Source: Variovorax sp. KK3
Lineage (GTDB): Bacteria > Pseudomonadota > Gammaproteobacteria > Burkholderiales > Burkholderiaceae_C
Length of the DNA: 64,000 bases
Direction: 5' to 3'
NCBI RefSeq assembly: GCF_001984055.1
Contig: NZ_LYVO01000001.1
Location: 153,156-217,155, forward strand
Shown here: piece by piece, positions 29,875 through 37,826 of the stretch
Layout of the letters: every line of letters begins with the position of its first letter
How positions within the stretch are numbered: the stretch's first letter is position 1
Notes under the pieces: generated by a model
Told to the model about the DNA's origin: nothing
What the model saw: the letters and a program-made list of their open reading frames with translations, nothing else
Database searches by the model: none
Position numbers and translations under genes: made by a program

Positions 29875-30384
29875 TCACTTGAGGCGACGCAGGCCGGGAC
29901 GCCCGGCGGCCGGCGGCGGCGCGCCTTCCATCAGGTCCTGCAGCCGCACGCGTGCCCGCGCCAGGCGGGACATGACCGTGCCCAGAGGAATGTTGAGTAC
30001 GCGAGCCAATTGTGCGTACGACAGGTCTTCGAGCGCCACCAGCAGCAGCACCGCGCGCTGGTCTTCGGGCAGCATCATCAGGCAGCGCTGCAGGTCGATG
30101 GCACGGTCGCGGCTGCCATCGGCCCCGGGCAATTGCGGCCCCAGTTCGTCGATGTCCGCCGTGGCGCGTGGCGGTGCGCGCCGGGCCTGGCTGGCGAACA
30201 CGTTGTGCATGATCGTGAAGAGCCACGCCCGCAAGTCGCTGCCGATGATCCACAGCTGCCATTTGTGGCAGGCGCGTTCCAAGGTGTCCTGCACGAGGTC
30301 GTCGGCGGCCCAGGCATCCGCCGTCAGCGCGCGCGCATAACGGCGCAGGCTGGGGATGTGGTCGATGAGGGCTCGTGAATCCAT
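29875..30384 (-). CDS. ECF RNA polymerase sigma factor
   Basis: A 169-aa ECF sigma factor. Region 2 spans about 5-75 (RRYARALTADAWAADDLVQDTLERA), and region 4 about 105-155 with helix-turn-helix LEDLSYAQLARVLNIPLGTVMSRLARAR. The ATG at 30384 starts at the domain; a longer reading to 30429 would run through the candidate promoter. First gene of a sigma/anti-sigma/lipoprotein operon. Confidence 0.93.
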   Translation of the reverse strand: MDSRALIDHIPSLRRYARALTADAWAADDLVQDTLERACHKWQLWIIGSDLRAWLFTIMHNVFASQARRAPPRATADIDELGPQLPGADGSRDRAIDLQRCLMMLPEDQRAVLLLVALEDLSYAQLARVLNIPLGTVMSRLARARVRLQDLMEGAPPPAAGRPGLRRLK

Positions 30385-30390
30385 CGCTGC

Positions 30391-30420
30391 ACAAACGCCT
30401 GGGCGTTGCAGTTTATTCCC
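30391..30420 (-). promoter_or_regulatory. Candidate ECF-type promoter upstream of the sigma gene
   Basis: On the minus strand, GGGAATAA (about 30420-30413) is followed about 16 nt later by CGTT (about 30397-30394). This resembles ECF-dependent -35/-10 elements and would place the sigma operon under its own control. Confidence 0.5.
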
Positions 30421-30444
30421 GCGCCGCAAAAAAATATCGGTCTT

Positions 30445-31020
30445 CTAACGCTCGGGTCGAAGCACCCGCGGCTTCAGGGCCCGTGCCGGGTTGCCGCCGT
30501 ATACCGTCCAGGCGTCGAGCGAGCGGAATGCCACCGCGCGGGCGCCCAGCACCGCGCCTTCGCCCACCGTCACGCCGGGGCCCACGAAGGCCTCTGCCGC
30601 GATCCAGGCGCCAGCGCCGATGGTGATGGGGCTGGCCGTCAGCTGGAAGGTCGGCGAGGCGATGTCGTGCGTGCCGGCGCAGAGGTGCGCGCCCTGCGAG
30701 ACCAATGCGGCCTGGCCCAACGTGATCGGCGCCATGTTGTAGCAGTTCACTCGCTCGGCCAGCAGGGCGCGGTCCGCAAGGTGCAGGTGGGGCGGATACC
30801 AAACCTTGGCGCTGCCGCGCACATCGCACGACTCGCCCAGCTGCGCGCCGAAGAGCTTCAGCAGGAAGCGGCGCCAGAAGCGCATCTGCGGCGGCGTCCA
30901 GGAGGCCAGCACGGCCCAGCTGACGTTCCAGGCCGCTCGCAGCAGGCGGTTGCGCAACGAAAAACTGGGTCCGCCCTCGAGCGGGTTGGTGCTCTCGGCG
31001 TCGAGCGGTTGTGCGGCCAT
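30445..31020 (-). CDS. Hexapeptide-repeat (LbH) acetyltransferase, WcaF-like
   Basis: 191 aa. An N-terminal helical part (about 20-55) is followed by left-handed beta-helix hexapeptide repeats (about 65-180; ITIGAGAWIAAEAFVGPGVTVGEGAVLGARAV). These fold into a trimeric acyltransferase. WcaF/colanic acid-type family; the acceptor sugar is unknown. It starts 15 bp after the smpB stop on the same strand. There are no other polysaccharide genes nearby. Confidence 0.85.
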   Translation of the reverse strand: MAAQPLDAESTNPLEGGPSFSLRNRLLRAAWNVSWAVLASWTPPQMRFWRRFLLKLFGAQLGESCDVRGSAKVWYPPHLHLADRALLAERVNCYNMAPITLGQAALVSQGAHLCAGTHDIASPTFQLTASPITIGAGAWIAAEAFVGPGVTVGEGAVLGARAVAFRSLDAWTVYGGNPARALKPRVLRPER

Positions 31021-31035
31021 GGAAGAGGGCTCCTT

Positions 31036-31512
31036 CTAGCGGTTGCGGCTTTTCATCGCGCGTTCGACCTCGCGCTTGCCTTCGCGGTCCTTGATGGTGT
31101 CGCGCTTGTCGTGCTCGGCCTTGCCCTTGGCCAAAGCGATCTCGCACTTCACCTTGCCGGCTTTCCAATGCAGGTTGAGCGGCACCAAGGTGTAGCCCTT
31201 CTGCTCCACCTTGCCGATCAGGCGGCGGATCTGTTCCTTGTGCAGCAGCAGCTTCTTGGTGCGCACGGAGTCCGGGTTGACGTGGGTCGAGGCGGACTTC
31301 AGCGGATTGATCTGGCAGCCGATGACGAAGAGCTCGCCGTCGCGGATCACCACGTAGCCATCCGTCAGCTGCACCTTGCCCTCGCGCAGCGACTTCACTT
31401 CCCAGCCTTCCAGCACCATGCCGGCCTCGAAGCGCTCTTCGAAGAAGTAGTTGTAGGCGGCCTTCTTGTTGTCCGCGATGCGCGAAGGAGTGTCTTGTTT
31501 CTTGGTAGCCAT
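31036..31512 (-). CDS. smpB: SsrA-binding protein SmpB
   Basis: A 157-aa tmRNA partner for rescue of stalled ribosomes. It reads [23 protein letters not shown], with the beta-barrel core [15 protein letters not shown] and the C-terminal basic tail [20 protein letters not shown]. The ATG at 31512 gives the standard length. It is divergent from ratA, a common arrangement. Confidence 0.96.
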   Translation of the reverse strand: MATKKQDTPSRIADNKKAAYNYFFEERFEAGMVLEGWEVKSLREGKVQLTDGYVVIRDGELFVIGCQINPLKSASTHVNPDSVRTKKLLLHKEQIRRLIGKVEQKGYTLVPLNLHWKAGKVKCEIALAKGKAEHDKRDTIKDREGKREVERAMKSRNR

Positions 31513-31650
31513 GGCTTCGTCAGTTGGGGGCGCATGGCAACCGCTCAACTTCTGGCGCACACACGGTCGGAGATTCTATGAAATGGGCCGGGGCACCCGA
31601 CTCGATCGCCTTGTGCGCCGCCGCCCCGCGAGCCGGCGCGGTGGCCTCCA

Positions 31651-31656
31651 TACAAT
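31651..31656 (+). promoter_or_regulatory. Candidate -10 box for ratA-rnfH
   Basis: TACAAT 24 bp before the ratA ATG. The -35 region is weak. Confidence 0.4.
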
Positions 31657-31679
31657 CGACCGAAGCCTGATACGACTTC

Positions 31680-32126
31680 ATGAAAACAGTCCACAAGTCC
31701 GTCCTGATCTGGTACAGCACCGAGGAGATGTACAACCTGGTCACCGACGTCGCGAAGTACCCCGAGTTCCTGCCCTGGTGCGACCGGTCGCGCGTGATCG
31801 AGCAAGACGGCAACGGCATGACCGCCGAGGTCGGCCTGGCCTTCAGCGGCTTTCACCACAGCTTCACCACGCGCAACACCCATGTCCCTGGCCGCGAAGT
31901 GCACCTGCGGCTGGTGGACGGGCCCTTTTCCCACCTCGAAGGCGCATGGAAGTTCATGCCCGTGGGCGAGGAAGGCGAACGCGCCTGCCGCGTGGAGCTC
32001 GACCTGAGCTACGGCTTCAGCAACTTCGCGCTGCAGGCGCTGGTCGGGCCGGTGTTCGACAAGATCGCCTCCAACCTGGTCGAGGCCTTCGTGAAGCGCG
32101 CCGAGCACGTCTACGGCCAAAGCTGA
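31680..32126 (+). CDS. ratA: RatA/Coq10-like START-domain protein
   Basis: 148 aa starting MKTVHKSVLIWYSTEEMYNLVTDV, with YPEFLPWCDRSRV typical of the RatA/COQ10 lipid-binding family. E. coli RatA was described as a 50S-binding toxin; homologues bind ubiquinone and aid respiration, so either role is possible. It overlaps rnfH by one base and is divergent from smpB, a conserved neighbourhood. Confidence 0.93.
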   Translation: MKTVHKSVLIWYSTEEMYNLVTDVAKYPEFLPWCDRSRVIEQDGNGMTAEVGLAFSGFHHSFTTRNTHVPGREVHLRLVDGPFSHLEGAWKFMPVGEEGERACRVELDLSYGFSNFALQALVGPVFDKIASNLVEAFVKRAEHVYGQS

Positions 32127-32461
32127 TGCCCCGCGTGACGGTCGCCTACGCGCCGGCTGAGCGCGACGTGCTCGAGTCGGTCGTCGACGTGGCCGAGGGC
32201 GCCACGGTCCGGGATGCATTGCGCGAAAGCGGCCTTGTGGCACGCCATGCCGAGCTTGGCGACGAGCAAGCGATGGTGCCCGGCATCTGGGGGCGGGCGG
32301 TGGCCTGGGACCACGCGGTGCAGAACCTGGATCGCATCGAACTCTGCCGGCCTCTCACGGCCGATCCCAAGATCGCGCGGCGCGAGCGATTTCGTCAGCA
32401 GGGCGCGCGGGGCACCGGCCTGTTCGCGAGCCGGCGCAAAGGCGGCAAGCCGGGCTATTGA
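32126..32461 (+). CDS. rnfH: RnfH family ubiquitin-like protein (RatB)
   Basis: A 111-aa small beta-grasp protein: VTVAYAPAERDVLESVVDVAEGATVRDAL, later GIWGRAV and IELCRPLTADPKIARRERF, the RnfH signature. Molecular role unclear in the family. Its ATG shares the A of the ratA stop. Confidence 0.92.
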   Translation: MPRVTVAYAPAERDVLESVVDVAEGATVRDALRESGLVARHAELGDEQAMVPGIWGRAVAWDHAVQNLDRIELCRPLTADPKIARRERFRQQGARGTGLFASRRKGGKPGY

Positions 32462-32524
32462 TTACCCAAGAAGCGGCAATAGGCGTCCGCAAAGGAAAGG
32501 GCGGCGAGCCGCGACTGAAAACGA

Positions 32525-33070
32525 CTACTTGCAGTCGCTGGCGATCACGGAATCCAGTCGCTGCGTTTCGGCGGCGCGTGCCTTGTCGTCCATGACCTCG
32601 CGTTCACCCGCTGCGTTGAGGCGGGCGACGCGGATGCCGCTGTCCATCGTCGCCTTGCCTTGCCTTGCGCGCTGGCAGTTGTCGGCCTTGGCCTGGGCCA
32701 CCTTCTGCGCTTCGGCTGCCTGCTTGGCCTTTTCGGCTTCTTCGGCCTTGCGCGCTTTTTCAGCGAGTTCCTTGTCCACGCCGGTGGGCTTGGCACTCGC
32801 TCCGCCGGCGGCGGCGTTCGGTGCGGACGCCGGGGCCGCCGCGGCTTGGCTGTTGCCTGCGTCGGGCGTGGGCGACGGACTGAAGGTGACGCGCCCCGAC
32901 GAAGGCGGGCCAGGGCGACGAAGGATGTTCTTCTCTGGAATGTCAGGCGGGGGCGAGGTGTCGCTGAAGACCTTCTTGTTGTTCTGATCGATCCACTGCC
33001 ATTGGGCCTGGGCAGCCGTTGCCCCGAACAGGCAGGCGGATCCGATGACGAGCAGGTGCGCGAGCTTCAT
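32525..33070 (-). CDS. DUF4124 domain secreted protein
   Basis: 181 aa with a signal peptide (1-23, TAAQA) and an N-terminal DUF4124 motif (QWQWIDQNNKKVFSDTSPPPDIP). A Pro/Ala linker and a charged coiled-coil segment (about 98-135, Lys/Glu/Ala rich) follow. Periplasmic; function unknown. It is divergent from guaB. Confidence 0.85.
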   Translation of the reverse strand: MKLAHLLVIGSACLFGATAAQAQWQWIDQNNKKVFSDTSPPPDIPEKNILRRPGPPSSGRVTFSPSPTPDAGNSQAAAAPASAPNAAAGGASAKPTGVDKELAEKARKAEEAEKAKQAAEAQKVAQAKADNCQRARQGKATMDSGIRVARLNAAGEREVMDDKARAAETQRLDSVIASDCK

Positions 33071-33191
33071 GGGCGCAGTTTAGCGCTGCCTTACGTTTTG
33101 CAACGTTTCAGGGTGTGCATTTTCCAGATTCGCGCAGCGTTTGGCTCACATCCCGATGGGCCCGCGCGCCAGCCGGGCATGGGGCCATCGT

Positions 33192-33197
33192 TACAAT
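33192..33197 (+). promoter_or_regulatory. Candidate -10 box of guaB
   Basis: TACAAT 22 bp before the guaB ATG, within the 148-bp gap to the divergent DUF4124 gene. The -35 element is not clear. Confidence 0.45.
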
Positions 33198-33218
33198 CCG
33201 TCTTTTGGAGCCTCACCC

Positions 33219-34688
33219 ATGCGCCTTCTCGGCAAAGCGCTCACCTTCGACGACGTGTTGCTGGTGCCAGCCTTCTCCCAGGTCCTGCCCAAGGACACCT
33301 CCCTCGCCACCAAGCTCTCCCGGAACATCACGCTGAACCTGCCGCTCGTCTCCGCGGCTATGGACACCGTGACCGAAGCCCGCCTTGCCATCGCCATGGC
33401 GCAAGAGGGCGGCATCGGGATCGTTCACAAGAACCTCACGGCGGCCGAGCAAGCCGCCCAGGTCGCCAAGGTGAAGCGCTACGAATCGGGCGTGCTGCGC
33501 GATCCGGTCGTCATCACGCCCAGCCACACCGTGTTCCAGGTGCTGCAGCTGTCTGAAGAACTCGGCATCTCGGGCTTCCCGGTGGTCGACGGCGGCAAGG
33601 TCGTCGGGATCGTGACCAACCGAGACCTGCGCTTCGAGAGCCGTTACGACGTGCCGGTCACAGAGATCATGACGCCGCGCGAACGCCTGATCACCGTGTC
33701 GGAGGGCACCACGCCGGCGGAGGCGAAGGCGCTCCTGAACAAGCACAAGCTCGAGCGCCTGCTGGTCATCAACACCGCCTGGGAGCTCAAGGGCCTCATC
33801 ACCGTCAAGGACATCGCGAAGCAGACCAGCTTTCCCAACGCGGCGCGCGACGCCAGCGGGCGCCTCCGGGTGGGTGCAGCGGTCGGGGTGGGCGAGGGCA
33901 CGGAGGAACGCGTCGAGGCACTGGTCAAGGCCGGCGTCGATGCCATCGTGGTCGACACCGCCCACGGTCACAGCGCCGGCGTCATCGAACGCGTGCGCTG
34001 GGTCAAGAAGAACTATCCGCAGGTCGACGTGATCGGCGGCAACATCGCCACCGGCGACGCCGCCCGCGCGCTGGCCGACGCAGGCGCCGATGCGGTGAAG
34101 GTCGGCATCGGCCCCGGCTCCATCTGCACCACCCGCATCGTGGCCGGCGTGGGCGTGCCGCAGATTATGGCGGTCGACAGCGTGGCCACCGCGCTGCAGG
34201 GCAGCGGCATTCCGCTGATCGCCGACGGCGGCATCCGCTACTCGGGCGACATCGCCAAGGCCATCGCGGCCGGTGCCAGCACCGTGATGATGGGCGGCAT
34301 GTTCGCCGGCACCGAAGAGGCGCCAGGCGAAATCGTGCTGTTCCAGGGCCGCAGCTACAAAAGCTACCGCGGCATGGGCTCCATCGGCGCGATGCAGCAG
34401 GGCAGCGCCGACCGCTACTTCCAGGAATCGACCACCGGCAACCCCAATGCCGACAAGCTGGTGCCCGAAGGCATCGAAGGCCGGGTCCCGTACAAGGGCT
34501 CGATGGTGTCGATCATCTACCAGATGTCCGGCGGCTTGCGCGCCAGCATGGGCTACTGCGGTTGCGCCTCCATCGAGGACATGAAGAACAAGGCCGAGTT
34601 CGTCGAAATCACCACCGCCGGCATCCGCGAAAGCCACGTGCACGACGTTCAGATCACGAAGGAAGCCCCGAACTATCGGGCGGAGTAG
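33219..34688 (+). CDS. guaB: IMP dehydrogenase
   Basis: A 489-aa enzyme that oxidises IMP to XMP, the committed step of GMP synthesis. The TIM barrel is split by two CBS domains (about 90-205). The active-site loop GPGSICTTR contains the catalytic Cys. The start ATG at 33219 gives [18 protein letters not shown], the family start. It is followed by guaA after a 114-bp gap that holds a strong hairpin. Confidence 0.97.
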   Translation: MRLLGKALTFDDVLLVPAFSQVLPKDTSLATKLSRNITLNLPLVSAAMDTVTEARLAIAMAQEGGIGIVHKNLTAAEQAAQVAKVKRYESGVLRDPVVITPSHTVFQVLQLSEELGISGFPVVDGGKVVGIVTNRDLRFESRYDVPVTEIMTPRERLITVSEGTTPAEAKALLNKHKLERLLVINTAWELKGLITVKDIAKQTSFPNAARDASGRLRVGAAVGVGEGTEERVEALVKAGVDAIVVDTAHGHSAGVIERVRWVKKNYPQVDVIGGNIATGDAARALADAGADAVKVGIGPGSICTTRIVAGVGVPQIMAVDSVATALQGSGIPLIADGGIRYSGDIAKAIAAGASTVMMGGMFAGTEEAPGEIVLFQGRSYKSYRGMGSIGAMQQGSADRYFQESTTGNPNADKLVPEGIEGRVPYKGSMVSIIYQMSGGLRASMGYCGCASIEDMKNKAEFVEITTAGIRESHVHDVQITKEAPNYRAE

Positions 34689-34719
34689 CCGGGAGCTGCC
34701 TTCCAGGCAAGGAATCGCA

Positions 34720-34744
34720 GGGCCGCGTGGACAACACGCGGCCC
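34720..34744 (+). terminator. Perfect hairpin between guaB and guaA
   Basis: A 10-bp perfect stem (GGGCCGCGTG / CACGCGGCCC) with loop GACAA. It is followed only by CGATTGCATTT rather than a clean T run. It may be a partial terminator, an RNA-stability element or an mRNA processing barrier. Confidence 0.45.
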
Positions 34745-34802
34745 GATTGCATTTCTAGCTACTACCGACGCACTGTCTGCCTCAGTTTTTGAAAAGCCCC
34801 CC

Positions 34803-36416
34803 ATGCAACACCAGAAGATCCTCATCCTCGACTTCGGCTCCCAGGTCACGCAGCTGATCGCCCGGCGCGTGCGCGAGGCGCACGTCCTGTCTGAAGTCCA
34901 TCCCTGCGACGTCAGCGACGAGTGGGTGCGCGAGTACGCCAAGGACGGCACGCTCAAGGGCGTGATCCTCTCCGGCAGCCATGCCAGCGTGTACGAGGAA
35001 TCCACCGACAAGGCGCCGCAGGCCGTGTTCGAACTGGGCGTGCCGGTGCTCGGCATCTGCTACGGCATGCAGACCATGGCCCATCAACTCGGCGGCAAAG
35101 TCGAAGGTGGCCACAAGCGCGAGTTCGGCTTCGCTGCGGTGCGTGCCCGCGGCCACACCGAACTGCTGCGCGACATCGCCGACTTCACCACCGACGAAGG
35201 CCACGGCATGCTCAACGTCTGGATGAGCCACGGCGACAAGGTCACCGAACTGCCGCCCGGCTTCAAGTTGATGGCCTCCACCGAGAGCTGCCCCATCGCC
35301 GGCATGGCCGACGAGACGCGGCATTTCTATGCGGTCCAGTTCCACCCCGAAGTCACGCACACGCAGCAGGGCAAGGCGATCCTCGATCGCTTCGTGCTCG
35401 GCATCTGCGGCGTCGAGCCCGATTGGGTGATGCGCGACCACGTCGCCGAGGCGGTGGAGGCCATCCGGGAGCAGGTGGGCGACGAGGAAGTGATCCTCGG
35501 CCTCTCCGGCGGCGTCGATTCCTCGGTGGCCGCCGCGTTGATCCACCGCGCCATCGGCGACCAGCTGACCTGCGTCTTCGTCGACCACGGCCTTCTGCGC
35601 CTGAATGAAGGCGACATGGTCATGGACATGTTCGTCGGCAAGCTGCACGCCAAGGTGATCCGGGTGGATGCCAGCGAACTGTTCCTCGGCAAGCTGGCCG
35701 GCGTGAGCGACCCGGAGGCCAAGCGGAAGATCATCGGCGGCGAGTTCGTCACGATCTTCAAGCAGGAGGCCGCCAAGCTGACCAGCGCCGGCGCCAAGGG
35801 CGCGAAGTGGCTGGCCCAGGGCACCATCTACCCCGACGTGATCGAGTCGGGCGGCGCCAAGAGCAAGAAGGCCGTCACCATCAAGAGCCATCACAACGTC
35901 GGCGGCCTGCCTGAACAGTTGGGGCTCAAGCTGCTGGAGCCACTGCGCGACCTGTTCAAGGACGAAGTGCGCGAACTCGGCGTGGCGCTCGGCCTGCCGC
36001 CCGAGATGGTCTACCGCCACCCCTTCCCGGGCCCGGGCCTGGGCGTGCGCATCCTGGGCGAGGTCAAGAAGGAATACGCCGACCTGCTGCGCCGCGCCGA
36101 CGCGATCTTCATCGAGGAGCTGCGCAACTTCACGGACGCAGCGTCCGGCAAGAGCTGGTACGACCTGACCAGCCAGGCCTTCACCGTCTTCCTGCCGGTC
36201 AAGAGCGTGGGCGTGATGGGCGATGGCCGCACCTACGACTACGTGGTCGCCCTGCGCGCCGTGCAAACCAGCGATTTCATGACCGCCGACTGGGCCGAAC
36301 TGCCCTATGCGCTGCTCAAGAAAGTGTCGGGGCGAATCATCAACGAGGTGCGTGGGATCAACCGGGTGACGTACGACGTGTCGAGCAAGCCGCCGGCGAC
36401 GATCGAGTGGGAGTGA
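34803..36416 (+). CDS. guaA: GMP synthase (glutamine-hydrolysing)
   Basis: 537 aa. The class I glutamine amidotransferase domain has the nucleophile in GICYGMQ and the HPE motif in FHPEVTHT. The ATP-pyrophosphatase domain follows with PP-loop LSGGVDSSV, then the dimerisation domain ending [17 protein letters not shown]. It converts XMP to GMP. The guaA 3' end is a known integration site for genomic islands in other bacteria, and accessory genes begin immediately downstream here. Confidence 0.97.
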   Translation: MQHQKILILDFGSQVTQLIARRVREAHVLSEVHPCDVSDEWVREYAKDGTLKGVILSGSHASVYEESTDKAPQAVFELGVPVLGICYGMQTMAHQLGGKVEGGHKREFGFAAVRARGHTELLRDIADFTTDEGHGMLNVWMSHGDKVTELPPGFKLMASTESCPIAGMADETRHFYAVQFHPEVTHTQQGKAILDRFVLGICGVEPDWVMRDHVAEAVEAIREQVGDEEVILGLSGGVDSSVAAALIHRAIGDQLTCVFVDHGLLRLNEGDMVMDMFVGKLHAKVIRVDASELFLGKLAGVSDPEAKRKIIGGEFVTIFKQEAAKLTSAGAKGAKWLAQGTIYPDVIESGGAKSKKAVTIKSHHNVGGLPEQLGLKLLEPLRDLFKDEVRELGVALGLPPEMVYRHPFPGPGLGVRILGEVKKEYADLLRRADAIFIEELRNFTDAASGKSWYDLTSQAFTVFLPVKSVGVMGDGRTYDYVVALRAVQTSDFMTADWAELPYALLKKVSGRIINEVRGINRVTYDVSSKPPATIEWE

Positions 36417-36587
36417 TTCGGTCGCAGCGCGGCTCGTAGCGTTCGAGGCGGGTTCGCCAGCGGATCGCTCGCCGCGCACTGCTCTCGGCGCGTGCCGACA
36501 TGAAAAAATCGGCCGGTACAGGCGGATAGCTGTTCACAAGCTCCCAGCGATACTGTAGCTTCGTGACCTCATTCTGTCGGAGGTCGA
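36417..36587. other. guaA-island junction, non-coding
   Basis: 171 bp between guaA and the first island gene. No integrase, tRNA fragment or clear direct repeat is seen. The promoter of the five-gene operon should be here, but I find no good consensus. Confidence 0.5.
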
Positions 36588-37826
36588 GTGGCTCCTGAGA
36601 ACGCGGAAATCAAGAAGCTGGCAGGCCACGAGCCCAACCGACAGGGCGTCGATCCCCCTGTTCGCTCCCGCGCACAGGCCCTTCCTTTTGCCTCAATCGA
36701 GTGGAACGCGTTCGAGAGCTTGGTGTACCAGTTGGTGCGCAAGGACGCCACGATCGAGGACGCGCTCCGGTACGGAACGCCCGGAGAAGCGCAATACGGC
36801 ATCGACATCATTGCGCGAGACGGCAAAAGCAACGATCTCGCGTGCTACCAATGCAAGCGGGTACAGAGCTTCTCGGCCCCTGACATCAGGAAAGCGGTCG
36901 ACACCCTGCTGAAGGGCAAGTTTGCGACCGAGATCAAGCATTTCGTCCTGTGCGTCACCGTGTCGCTTCAAAGCAAGACGCTGGTCGATGAAATAGCGAA
37001 GCAGAAGCAACTCCTCAGGGACCGGGGCATCGCGTTCTCGACTTGGGATGCGTCCGAATCGGGGGATCTGTGCCTGCGTCTGAAAAGCCATCCAAGACTG
37101 GTCGACGATTTCTTCGGCCCCGCGTGGGGCTCGGCCTTCAACACGCCAGCGCCGGTGACGCGCGCCGGTGCGCACGAACTGCTCGGACGGCTCCATGCGG
37201 CCTGGGGCAGTTCGCCTTGCTCGGTCCCGCCTGATCGAGAAACAGACGCTGCGACGCTGAAACGCCGGAGTGCGGAGCTTGAACGCGTCATCCCCGCAAT
37301 GACGGGCATGGACATGCGGCGCCTGGCCTGGGTGCCCACGGGGGTGGTGCGCTTTCCGGATGGGCGTCTGCTGGAGGTCGCGCGGCCCGTGGCCTTGATG
37401 TGCAGCGCATTCGACACCACCGAAGCGGGTCAGCGACGCAACGAAGAAGACGATCCGCGCGAAGTCATGGCAACCAAGGTTTCACGGCAGGATGCCGAGC
37501 GCGCTGCATGTGACCTCAGCGATCGCACCGGCCTGCGCTGGCGCCTTCCGACGCTTGCCGAATGGTGGATGGGCGTCAGTGCAGGCAGCGGACGAGCGCC
37601 GAGCGATGCGTCGGCGTCTGGCGGGCTGTGGTTGCGCGACGTGCGGCCGAATGCTTGGCGGGTGCGGCCGCCACCTGCCGAGGCAATGGAATGGGTGATC
37701 GACGACATGTCTTCGGACGGCGTCATCGGCAACCGTGGGCACTGGCGCAATCTGCACCCGCACATTCGGGTCGACTGGGTCGGGTTTCGACTGGTGCTGG
37801 ACTATTTCGAGGGGGCAGGTTCATGA
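36588..37826 (+). CDS. Mrr-like restriction nuclease fused to FGE/sulfatase-modifying-factor-like domain
   Basis: 412 aa from GTG 36588, preceded by GGAGG. Residues 35-170 resemble an Mrr/RecB-like PD-(D/E)xK nuclease: E43 in WNAFESLV, D73 in YGIDIIAR, and Q88-x-K90 in YQCKR. Residues about 243-408 resemble a formylglycine-generating-enzyme fold: WRLPTLAEWW (compare RLPTEAEWE), then a Trp-rich segment and terminal WVGFRLV. The FGE catalytic cysteines are not evident, so this half is more likely a binding or recognition module. The stop overlaps the next gene by 4 bp. First gene of a five-gene operon; nuclease effector role is inferred. Confidence 0.75.
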   Translation: MAPENAEIKKLAGHEPNRQGVDPPVRSRAQALPFASIEWNAFESLVYQLVRKDATIEDALRYGTPGEAQYGIDIIARDGKSNDLACYQCKRVQSFSAPDIRKAVDTLLKGKFATEIKHFVLCVTVSLQSKTLVDEIAKQKQLLRDRGIAFSTWDASESGDLCLRLKSHPRLVDDFFGPAWGSAFNTPAPVTRAGAHELLGRLHAAWGSSPCSVPPDRETDAATLKRRSAELERVIPAMTGMDMRRLAWVPTGVVRFPDGRLLEVARPVALMCSAFDTTEAGQRRNEEDDPREVMATKVSRQDAERAACDLSDRTGLRWRLPTLAEWWMGVSAGSGRAPSDASASGGLWLRDVRPNAWRVRPPPAEAMEWVIDDMSSDGVIGNRGHWRNLHPHIRVDWVGFRLVLDYFEGAGS

